NCBI RefSeq assembly: GCF_900113695.1
Contig: NZ_FOQH01000001.1
Coordinates: 1-64,000, forward strand
DNA length: 64,000 nucleotides
Direction of reading: 5' to 3'
From: Albimonas pacifica
GTDB lineage: Bacteria > Pseudomonadota > Alphaproteobacteria > Rhodobacterales > Rhodobacteraceae
A program made the position numbers and the translations under genes. Below are positions 24,699-32,156 of the stretch, in pieces (within the stretch, counting starts at the first letter, position 1; each line of letters starts with the position of its first letter). The notes under the pieces are model-generated. The model was given only the letters and a program-made list of their open reading frames with translations. It did not search any database and was not told the DNA's origin.

Positions 24699-26999
24699 AT
24701 GGCCGAGGATCTGGCGGACAAGCACCTGGCGATCGCGCCCCATTTCACCGTCCACCAGGAGGCGAGCGACCGCTTCCTCCTGTTCGCCGAGGGGCGCAGC
24801 CTGCGCCTGCGCGGCGACCTCTACAGCCGCCTGATTCCCCGCCTGACCGGGGAGCGCACCGGCGCCCGCATCCTCGCCGAGATCGCCGCCGACCCCGGCG
24901 CCGCCCCCGACGCGGGCGAGCAGGCGCGCCGCACGCTGGTCAGCCTCTACGAGGCGGGGCAGGTGGTGGCGCTGGCCCCGGGCGCCGACGTCAACCGCCA
25001 GGCCTTCTGGTCCGAGGGCGGACTGCCCCCGGCCGAGACCGAGCTGCGCCTCGCCTCCGCCCGCGTCGCGGTGGCCGGGCTGGGGCGCGGGGCGGCGGCG
25101 GGCTCGACCGGGGCGGGGGCGCTGACCGGGATGCTGATGGGCTCGGGCTTCGCGCCCGGCGACCTGCGCACGGCCGAGCTGGTGGTGGCGCTGGTCGACG
25201 ACTACCTCGACCCCGCGCTGCAGGACCTCGCCCGGGCGCTGGGGTCGGAGCGGACCTGGCTGCCGATGCGCCCGGGCGGGCGGCGGGCGCTGATCGGGCC
25301 GCTGATGGGGCCGGGCTTCGGCGGCGCGACGGGGGGCGGCTGCCTCGCGTGCCTCCTGCGCCGGATGGCCGAGCACCGGCCCAACGACGCGCTCGCCCCC
25401 GCCGGCGCCGCCGGGCCCCGGCCCGCGCGCGCCTGGCTGCCGGCGTCGCTCGAGATGGCCCGCGCCGCCGCCACGCTGGAGATCACCCGCATGGCGCTCG
25501 ACGAGGGCGAGACGCTCTCGGGCGCGCTTCTGGAGATCGACGGCGCCACGGGGGAGCGTCGCCTGCACCGCTGCTGGACCTTCCGCGACTGTCCGGTCTG
25601 CGGCCCCGAGGCGCCCCCGCCCCCCGCCGCCGCCGAGCCCTTCCCGCTGGGCGAGGAGGCGTCGGTCGACAGCGAGATCGGCGGCTGGCGCGCCTGGAGC
25701 GCCGAGCAGGCGCTGGCGCGGCTGGAGCCGCTGGTCAGCGACCTGACCGGCATCGTCTCCGGCATCGTGCCGGGGCACGACCACGGCCGCGGCCTCTATG
25801 TGTTCAACGCCAGCCAGGCCACCCGGGGCGGCGTCGACTTCACCCGCAACCGGCGCGCGGGCAAGCCGGGCGCCGCCAGCGGCAAGGGCCTGACCGAAGC
25901 CCAGGCCCGCGTCTCCTGCCTCGCCGAGGCGGTGGAGCGCTACGGCTCGGGCTGGTCGGGGGCCGAGCCGCGGATCCGCGCGCGCCTGGCCGACCTGGGC
26001 GAGGCCGCGATCCGGCCCGAGGCGCTGCTGGGCTTCTCCGAGCGCCAGTATGCCGAGCGCGCCCGGATCAACGCGCAGAGCTCGCCGCTTCACCACGTGC
26101 CCGTGCCCTTCGACGAGACGGCGGAGGTCGAGTGGACCCCGGTCTGGTCCCTGACCCACGAGGCCACGCGCTGGCTGCCCACGCGCTTCTGCTACCACGG
26201 CTACGAGCCGCGGGGCGTGCCGGGGGACCATCCCTTCGCGCTCGGCGATTCCAACGGCTGCGCGGCGGGCGCGACGCCGGCGGAGGCGGTCCTGCAGGGC
26301 CTGCTGGAGGTGGTCGAGCGCGATGCGGTGGCGATCTGGTGGTACAACCGCCTCGCGCGGCCCGGCATCGCGCTGGAGGGGATCGCCGACGCCTTCGTCG
26401 AGCGGATGCTGGCGGTCTACGCCGAGCGCGGGCGCCAGGTGCACCTGCTGGACCTGACCACCGACGTGGGCATCCCGGCGGCGGTCGCGGTCTCGTCGAC
26501 GATCGAGGGGGGAGGGCGGATCCTGATGGGTTTCGGCGCCCATTTCGACCCCCGCGTGGCGGCGGAGCGGGCGCTGACCGAGCTCAACCAGATCATCGCC
26601 TTCGACGGCCCCGAGGGGGCGGAGGCCGAGAAGGCCGAGTTCGACGGCCACCTCGCCCGCTGGCTGGAGACGGAGACGCTCGACCGCCAGCCCTGGATGC
26701 GCCCGGCCGCGGGAGCGCTGCGCGACGTGCGCCGGATGCCGCGGCCCGAGGCGCCCAGCCTGCGGGGCGCGGTGCTCGAGGCGCGCGACCGGCTGGCGGC
26801 CTGCGGGATCGAGATGCTGGTCCACGACTACGCCCGCGGGGACCTGCCGCTCGCCTGCGTGAAGGTGGTGGCGCCGGGAATGCGCCACTTCTGGTCCCGG
26901 CGCGGCCCGGGCCGGCTGCTCGAGGTTCCTGCGAAGATGGGCTGGCGCGACCGCCCCGCGCGGGAGGAGGAGCTGAACCCGATCGATTTCGTCCTGTGA
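24699..26999 (+). CDS. Fused TOMM cyclodehydratase (E1-like plus YcaO)
   Basis: Protein of 766 residues. Residues about 10-85 (LAIAPHFTVHQEASDRFLLF, LRLRGDLYSRLIPRLTGE) form the precursor-binding winged-helix region. About 115-240 is a degenerate ThiF/E1-like domain (ARVAVAGLGRGAAAGSTGAG, GGCLACLLRRMAEHRP). The YcaO domain fills roughly 345-766, with ATP-site acidic motifs AEAVERYGSG (from 409) and LLEVVERDAVAIWWYNR. It should activate backbone amides with ATP and cyclise Cys to thiazoline. The same fusion order occurs in cyanobactin heterocyclases. The C-terminus ends NPIDFVL rather than the PxPxP seen in many azole-forming YcaO proteins. The substrate is probably the Cys-rich repeat peptide. 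Confidence 0.88.
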   Translation: MAEDLADKHLAIAPHFTVHQEASDRFLLFAEGRSLRLRGDLYSRLIPRLTGERTGARILAEIAADPGAAPDAGEQARRTLVSLYEAGQVVALAPGADVNRQAFWSEGGLPPAETELRLASARVAVAGLGRGAAAGSTGAGALTGMLMGSGFAPGDLRTAELVVALVDDYLDPALQDLARALGSERTWLPMRPGGRRALIGPLMGPGFGGATGGGCLACLLRRMAEHRPNDALAPAGAAGPRPARAWLPASLEMARAAATLEITRMALDEGETLSGALLEIDGATGERRLHRCWTFRDCPVCGPEAPPPPAAAEPFPLGEEASVDSEIGGWRAWSAEQALARLEPLVSDLTGIVSGIVPGHDHGRGLYVFNASQATRGGVDFTRNRRAGKPGAASGKGLTEAQARVSCLAEAVERYGSGWSGAEPRIRARLADLGEAAIRPEALLGFSERQYAERARINAQSSPLHHVPVPFDETAEVEWTPVWSLTHEATRWLPTRFCYHGYEPRGVPGDHPFALGDSNGCAAGATPAEAVLQGLLEVVERDAVAIWWYNRLARPGIALEGIADAFVERMLAVYAERGRQVHLLDLTTDVGIPAAVAVSSTIEGGGRILMGFGAHFDPRVAAERALTELNQIIAFDGPEGAEAEKAEFDGHLARWLETETLDRQPWMRPAAGALRDVRRMPRPEAPSLRGAVLEARDRLAACGIEMLVHDYARGDLPLACVKVVAPGMRHFWSRRGPGRLLEVPAKMGWRDRPAREEELNPIDFVL

Positions 27000-27159
27000 C
27001 CCGCCCCGCGCCCTCCGCGGCCCTGGCGCCCGCCATCGCCCCGACCCCGGGGCGTCGCCCGGCGCCTGCGCGGGGCCGGGCGTCCGCCGCGACCTCCCGG
27101 GCTCCGGGCCCGGCATCCGTCCCGGCCGCCGCATCCGCTCCCGCCCGGCGGGCCGCCCG

Positions 27160-28719
27160 ATGAGCGGCGACGCGCCCGGGCCGCCGCGGGGGGAGACGCT
27201 GCGCCTGGTCCCCGCGGCGGCCGGCGGCGAGGCGGAGGCGCCCGGACCGCGGCCCGAGTCGGACCCGGAGAGCTGGAGCCTGCATCTGGGCCTGCATCCC
27301 CGCGTCACGGCCGCTCAGGCCCTGCCGGGCGCCCTGCGCCTGACGCTGGTCGAGACCCGGGAGACGCGGCTGCCCTGGGAGGCGCCGGCGCTGGGCCGGG
27401 CGCTCGCCGCGCTGGCGCGGGGGGGCCTGGCCTGGGCCCAGCTCTCGGCCCTCTGCCAGGGCGTCGACGGCGCGCCGGACGCGCCTCCCGCCGATCCCGC
27501 CGACACCGCGCGGCTGGCGGAGGAGGCGCGGGCGCTGCTGGCGCGGCTGCGGGCCGAGGGCCTGCTGACCTGGTGGCTGGGCGCCCCCGGCCTGCGGGCC
27601 GCGACCTTCGAGCCGCTGCGCCTGGGCTACCTGCCGCTCGATCCCACGCCGCCGTCGCTGTCGCTGCGGCTGCCCCCGGGGACGGTCGCGGCCCGCGGCC
27701 CGCGCGAGACGATCCTCGAGATCCCCGACCTCGACGCGCTGGTGACGCTGGGGCCCGAGGGGCTGCCGCTGCTGGGCGCCCTGCTGGGCCACGGCCACGC
27801 CGGGGCGCCGCCGATGCCGGCCATGGCGCGCGGGGTCTTCGCCGCCGCCGGCGTGCTGCGCCCGCCGCCGGTCCCCGGCTCGGCCGAGGCTGCGGCGGAC
27901 GCCGGCTGGACCGCCTGGGACCGGCTGGGCCACCGTCTGACCCGCAACGTGCACCGCCTGCACGCGCCTGTCCCGGGCGGGCCCGAGCGTCCGCCCCTCC
28001 CCGCGCCGCCGCCGGCCTGGGCGCGGTCCGACCTTGCGCGCGTGACCCTGCCGCGCCCCGCGCCGGACGCCCCCTCGCGCCCCCTCGCCGCGGTTCTGGA
28101 GAGCCGCCGCTCGCGCCGCGAGCCGGGGGCGCGGCCGCTGGAGGTCGGCGCGGTCGCCACGCTGCTGTGGCGCATCGCCCGCCGCCGGGCGGAGCGCGAG
28201 GCCGCCGGCCTCGGCGGGCACTCGCGCAACCTGCCGGCGGGGGGCGCGAAGGGGGACGTGTCGCTCTACCTCGCCGTCGGGCGCTGCCTGGGCCTGCCGC
28301 GGGGGTTCTATGGCTACGACGATCTCGCCCACGCGCTGACGCGCTTCCCGGACCCGTCCGTCGCGGGCGGCGATCCGCTGCAGGCGGTCCTGGACCAGAC
28401 CCGGGAGGCGATGCAGGCCCGCGCGACGCCCGACGCGGTGGTGGTGCTGGCCTGGCGGCCGGGCGCCCTGGCGCCGCGCTACGCCTTCAACGCCTACCGG
28501 CTGGGGCTGATGCACGCCGGCGTGGGGATGCTGGCGCTGAGCCTCGCGGCCGAGGACCTCGGCCTCGCCGGCTGCCCGGTGGGCCTGGGCGACCAGCGCC
28601 ACTTCGCGCTCCTGACCGGGTGCGATCCGCGCATCGAGACCTCGCTGGCGGAGTTCGCGCTCAGCGGGCGGGACGACGCTGCAGCAGCACCAGGGCCAGC
28701 AGCACCGCCAGGGGCGTGA
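27160..28719 (+). CDS. SagB/ThcOx-type azoline dehydrogenase
   Basis: FMN-dependent oxidoreductase of 519 residues that should oxidise thiazolines to thiazoles. The C-terminal nitroreductase fold begins near residue 305 (LAAVLESRRSRREPG) and continues with NLPAGGAKGDVSLYLAVG, GFYGYDDLAHALTRF, APRYAFNAYRLGLMHAGVGM and GLAGCPVGLGD, the normal SagB order. The first 300 residues are a divergent N-terminal region with a nitroreductase-like or scaffold role. It follows the cyclodehydratase by 160 bases on the same strand. The start is uncertain: no clear ribosome site precedes the ATG at 27160. Its 3' end overlaps a convergent small gene. Confidence 0.88.
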   Translation: MSGDAPGPPRGETLRLVPAAAGGEAEAPGPRPESDPESWSLHLGLHPRVTAAQALPGALRLTLVETRETRLPWEAPALGRALAALARGGLAWAQLSALCQGVDGAPDAPPADPADTARLAEEARALLARLRAEGLLTWWLGAPGLRAATFEPLRLGYLPLDPTPPSLSLRLPPGTVAARGPRETILEIPDLDALVTLGPEGLPLLGALLGHGHAGAPPMPAMARGVFAAAGVLRPPPVPGSAEAAADAGWTAWDRLGHRLTRNVHRLHAPVPGGPERPPLPAPPPAWARSDLARVTLPRPAPDAPSRPLAAVLESRRSRREPGARPLEVGAVATLLWRIARRRAEREAAGLGGHSRNLPAGGAKGDVSLYLAVGRCLGLPRGFYGYDDLAHALTRFPDPSVAGGDPLQAVLDQTREAMQARATPDAVVVLAWRPGALAPRYAFNAYRLGLMHAGVGMLALSLAAEDLGLAGCPVGLGDQRHFALLTGCDPRIETSLAEFALSGRDDAAAAPGPAAPPGA

Positions 28720-28831
28720 ACAGCAGCGACAGCACCAGGCAGCCGCCGAAGCCGGCGAGGGTGCTGCGCCCCAGCCAGCCGACGCCCAGCGCGCCGGCGA
28801 TGTAGATCGCCCAGAGAATGTAGGGAAGCAT
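28661..28831 (-). CDS. 56-residue membrane protein
   Basis: Small protein MLPYILWAIYIAGALGVGWL... with two hydrophobic segments (PYILWAIYIAGALGVGWL and GCLVLSLLFTPLAVLLALVLL), ending QRRPAR, so a likely hairpin in the inner membrane. AAGGAGG lies 7 bases before the ATG, a strong ribosome site. Its 3' end overlaps the end of the convergent dehydrogenase gene by 59 bases. It is the third gene of the ABC exporter/SPFH unit and may be an exporter accessory or immunity peptide. No family recognised. Confidence 0.75.
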   Translation of the reverse strand: MLPYILWAIYIAGALGVGWLGRSTLAGFGGCLVLSLLFTPLAVLLALVLLQRRPAR

Positions 28832-28932
28832 CGCGCGTCCTCCTTGCGGCGGCGCCCCCGGCCCGGCGCGGGCCGCGGGGAAGGGCGCGGGGCGCGCGCG
28901 CGCGCCCCCCGCCGTGCGCGCGGGCCCCGGAA

Positions 28933-28955
28933 GGCGGGGCCGCGCGGGCCCCGCC
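28933..28955 (-). terminator. Hairpin just after the SPFH gene
   Basis: GGCGGGGCC and GGCCCCGCC form a 9-bp stem with a 5-base loop directly beyond the stop at 28956. It may limit read-through into the 56-residue membrane protein gene. Confidence 0.4.
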
Positions 28956-30236
28956 TCAGTTCGGCGGGGGCGGCGAGCCCGGGGGCGCGCCGCCGTCGGG
29001 GGCGGGCTGGCGGCCGTCCTGGGGGATGGCGCCGACTGCGGGCTCCCCGCCCGGCCGGGCGACCGCGGCGCCGGGGTCGTCGGCGTCGCCGCCGGTCCCC
29101 CCGCTCCGGCCGCCGGGCAGGGCGGGCAGGCCGTCGCCGGGCTCGCGCTCGGGGGCGGAGCCGTCGGCGGGCAGCGGGCCGCGCGGGGGCAGGACGCCGC
29201 CGCTGCGGGCCCCGCGCGAGTCCACCTGGGACTGCAGCTCGGGGAACAGCATGGGGATGTCGTTCCAGTTCGGCAGCGCCGTGTCCTGGCCGGGCGGCAT
29301 CGAGGGGACCGGCTGGGCGACCGCGGGCAGGGCGCCCAGCTCCCCGCCCAGGATCAGCGGCATCGCGTCCTTGCCGTTGCCCACCACCACCACCTTGGCG
29401 TTGGGCGACTTCGACAGCTGCACCGTCGCCTCGATCCCCCGCCAGGTCAGCAGCGAGTCGTTCAGCGCCTCGGAGACGATGGTGTAGAAGGTGCGGATGC
29501 CGATCGCCTCGATCCGCCGGCGCTCGGCCTCCTGCTTCTCGGACATCAGCCGGAACTCGTAGGAGGCGGCGAGCTGCTCCTGCGCCAGCTTCTGGTCGAT
29601 GGCCTGGGTCACCTGCTCGGGCAGGTAGATGCCGCGCACGGCGACGTCGAGGAACTCGATCACCTCGGCGGCGCGGTGGGTGGTGATGTCGTCCAGCACC
29701 TCGCGCTTGAGCGCGTCGAAGTTGATCGAATAGAGCTCGTTCGAGGTGTGGTTGGCCACCGCGTGGCGCAGGGCCGCGACCGAGATCGGCCCCACCACGC
29801 GGGCGCGGTATTCCGGCCCCACCGCCTTCTGCAGGCCGCCCAGCGTCTCGTAGCGCACGCGGTAGATCACGTTGCCCTCGATGCGCACCGACATGCCCTC
29901 GGACGAGAGCGCCTCGATCGAGAAGGGGAACTGCTGCACGCGCAGCTCGTAGATGTAGATCCGGTCCCAGGGCCACTTCAGCGCGTAGCCCTCGGGCAGG
30001 GCCTCGCCCAGCTCGGTGCCCCCGCCCAGAAGCTTGTAGCGCACGCCCGCCTGGCCGGGGAGGATCTGCACGAAGATCACGTTCCACAAGACCAGCAGCA
30101 CGATCGCCAGCGCCCCCGAGACGCCCACCGCCCAGGCCACGATCCGCTCGCCCCGGGTGAACAGCGGCGGCTTCTCGGGCCGGGCGGGACTGCGGGGCGG
30201 GGGCGCGGCGGGGCCGGGCTGGCTGGGATCGGTCAC
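28956..30236 (-). CDS. SPFH/prohibitin-domain membrane protein
   Basis: Protein of 426 residues. One membrane helix near residues 33-55 (IVAWAVGVSGALAIVLLVLWNVIFV) is followed by an SPFH/band-7 domain (GVRYKLLGGGTELGEALPEG, GMSVRIEGNVIYRVRYE, VLDDITTHRAAEVIEFLDVAV, GIYLPEQVTQAIDQKLAQEQ) and a coiled coil (SEKQEAERRRIEA). The last 130 residues are Pro/Gly-rich and probably disordered. SPFH proteins build ring-like membrane scaffolds. The ATG overlaps the stop of the ABC exporter gene (ATGA), so the two are translationally coupled and may form a membrane complex. Confidence 0.85.
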   Translation of the reverse strand: MTDPSQPGPAAPPPRSPARPEKPPLFTRGERIVAWAVGVSGALAIVLLVLWNVIFVQILPGQAGVRYKLLGGGTELGEALPEGYALKWPWDRIYIYELRVQQFPFSIEALSSEGMSVRIEGNVIYRVRYETLGGLQKAVGPEYRARVVGPISVAALRHAVANHTSNELYSINFDALKREVLDDITTHRAAEVIEFLDVAVRGIYLPEQVTQAIDQKLAQEQLAASYEFRLMSEKQEAERRRIEAIGIRTFYTIVSEALNDSLLTWRGIEATVQLSKSPNAKVVVVGNGKDAMPLILGGELGALPAVAQPVPSMPPGQDTALPNWNDIPMLFPELQSQVDSRGARSGGVLPPRGPLPADGSAPEREPGDGLPALPGGRSGGTGGDADDPGAAVARPGGEPAVGAIPQDGRQPAPDGGAPPGSPPPPN

Positions 30237-31864
30237 TCTCGCGCTCCTTCCAGGCGCCGCTCGTCCACGATGCGCCCGTCCGCGAAGCGGATCACCCGGT
30301 CGGCGCAGTCGTAGTAGCGGTCGTCATGGCTCACCACGATCAGGGTTCGCCCCTCCCGCTTAAGGCGGGGCAGGATCTCCCGGTAGAGACGTTCGCGGAA
30401 CTCCTGGTCCTGGTCGGCGGCGACCTCGTCCAGGATCAGGATCGGGCGACGCTCCAGCAGCGCCACCGCCAGCGCCAGCCGCTTGCGCTGGCCGGTCGAG
30501 AGATCGGTGGTCGAGAAGGCCCCGTCCTCGAAGCGCACCTTGCGCCCCAGGCCCAGGTCCGCGAGCAGGGCGTTCACCTCCGCGGGGTCGCGGTCCTCGA
30601 GCCCGTAGAGCCGGTCGAAGAGGTGGAAGTCGGTGAACACCGAGCTGAACAGCCCCCGCCACTCCGCCGCCTGCGCCGGCCCGACCGGGCGGCCGTCGAG
30701 CTCCAGCGCCCCGGAGTCGGGCGGGTAGAGCCGGCAGAGCAGTTTGAGGAAGGTCGACTTGCCAGAGCCGTTGCCCCCCACGACGAACAGCGTCTCCCCC
30801 GCCGGCACCGTCAGGTCCACCGGCCCGATCGAGAAGGCCGGCGCCCCGGCCGCGTCGCGATAGGTGAAGGTGGCGGCGCGGACCCGGATCTCGCCGAAGG
30901 CGGCCGGGACCTCGCCGGTCTCGGCCCCGGCGGCGGCGGCCTCCACCGCGCGCTCGGCGCGCTCCAGCTCGTCGAGGGCGAATTCCGCGCGCGCGATCAG
31001 CGGGATCGAGCGCAGGATGATCTCCACCGTCGAGAGCAGGAAGATCGCCACGTAGATCGCCTGGCCGATGATTTCCTGGTCGCCGACGAAGGGCGGCAGC
31101 ACGAAGGCGATCGAGGCCAGCGCCACGTAGAAGAACCCGTAGGAGATCGAGATCCCGCTGTTGATCCGCGCCGCCGCCCGGGCGCGCGCGTCGCGATGCG
31201 CGGCCGAGGCGGGGGAGAGGTGCGCGTCCTCCAGCGAGTCCCCGCGCGGGCGGTGCAGGCGCGTCTCCTTGAAGCCGTGGACCACGTGGCCGAGCAGGCG
31301 CAGGAAGGCGGTCTCGGCGCCCGCCGCCTCGGTCAGGGCGGCGCGCACGCTGCGCTGGGAGATCGTGTAGAGCGCCGCCGAGGCGCCCAGGATCCCCGCC
31401 AGGGTGAAGAACACCACCGGCGACAGCGCCAGGGTGTAGAGCCCCCCCAGCGCCAGCGAGCCCAGGGCCGCGTAGCCCGGCAGCATCACCATCGCCGCTT
31501 CCGAGATCACGCCGGTGTTGCGGGTCAGGGCGTCGTAGATCCGCCCGCCGCCGATGCGCTCGAAGTCGGAGTATTCCAGGCGGCGCAGACTGCCCACCAG
31601 GCGCATGCGGATGCCGTCGAGCAGGGTCTCGACCGCGTCGACGGTCAGCCGGGCGCCGACGAGCTGCCCCCCGACCACGCCGAGCGTCGAGAGCAGGAAC
31701 AGCGCCACGTCGAGGGCCCGCACCGTGTAGCCGGCGCCGCCGGAGATGACGGTGTTGACCACGGCCAGCACCCCGACGGGACTGACCGTCGCGACCATGA
31801 GCACGCACAGAAGCCAGAGCCGTCTGCCTTCGGCCGCCCCCCAGACCACGGATGCGAATCGCAA
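30233..31864 (-). CDS. Cyclic-peptide-type ABC exporter (fused TMD-NBD)
   Basis: Half-transporter of 543 residues of the PvdE/SyrD type, which exports peptides or peptide siderophore precursors. The N-terminal half has six membrane segments (LWLLCVLMVATVSPVGVLAVV onward). The C-terminal ATPase has Walker A GGNGSGKST, signature LSTGQRKRLALA, Walker B ILILDEVAADQD and the switch His in VVSHDDRYYD. I chose the TTG at 31864 (RFASVVWG) because GGGAG lies just upstream and the length then matches the family; the frame is open to 32191. It is the first gene of a unit with the SPFH and 56-residue proteins, convergent with the TOMM enzymes, and likely exports the modified peptide. Confidence 0.85.
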   Translation of the reverse strand: MRFASVVWGAAEGRRLWLLCVLMVATVSPVGVLAVVNTVISGGAGYTVRALDVALFLLSTLGVVGGQLVGARLTVDAVETLLDGIRMRLVGSLRRLEYSDFERIGGGRIYDALTRNTGVISEAAMVMLPGYAALGSLALGGLYTLALSPVVFFTLAGILGASAALYTISQRSVRAALTEAAGAETAFLRLLGHVVHGFKETRLHRPRGDSLEDAHLSPASAAHRDARARAAARINSGISISYGFFYVALASIAFVLPPFVGDQEIIGQAIYVAIFLLSTVEIILRSIPLIARAEFALDELERAERAVEAAAAGAETGEVPAAFGEIRVRAATFTYRDAAGAPAFSIGPVDLTVPAGETLFVVGGNGSGKSTFLKLLCRLYPPDSGALELDGRPVGPAQAAEWRGLFSSVFTDFHLFDRLYGLEDRDPAEVNALLADLGLGRKVRFEDGAFSTTDLSTGQRKRLALAVALLERRPILILDEVAADQDQEFRERLYREILPRLKREGRTLIVVSHDDRYYDCADRVIRFADGRIVDERRLEGARE

Positions 31865-32122
31865 CGCAGCTCCCTTCGCGTCCCCTCGCGCCGCCCGCCG
31901 GGCCGCCCGACGGATCGCGGCGTCCTCTTTACGCTTGGGCAGCTTCCTGAACCCTCCCCTCCAGGCGCCTCTAAAGTCAACCTTTTCCGCGCCGCCGTGG
32001 CGCCGGGCGGCGGCGGAGAGGGCGGCGTCGGGAAGGGCGGTTCGGGAGAGGGCGGCGCAGGACCCCCCGCCCCCGCCGCGCGAGGGCGGGGGGGCGGGGC
32101 GCGACGGGCCCGGGGAGGCGAA

Positions 32123-32148
32123 GGGCGGGCGCCGCGCAGCGCCCGCCC
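32123..32148 (-). terminator. Hairpin after the autotransporter gene
   Basis: GGGCGGGCGC and GCGCCCGCCC form a 10-bp stem with a 6-base loop, eight bases past the autotransporter stop. No U-run. Confidence 0.5.
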
Positions 32149-32156
32149 CTGCCGCG

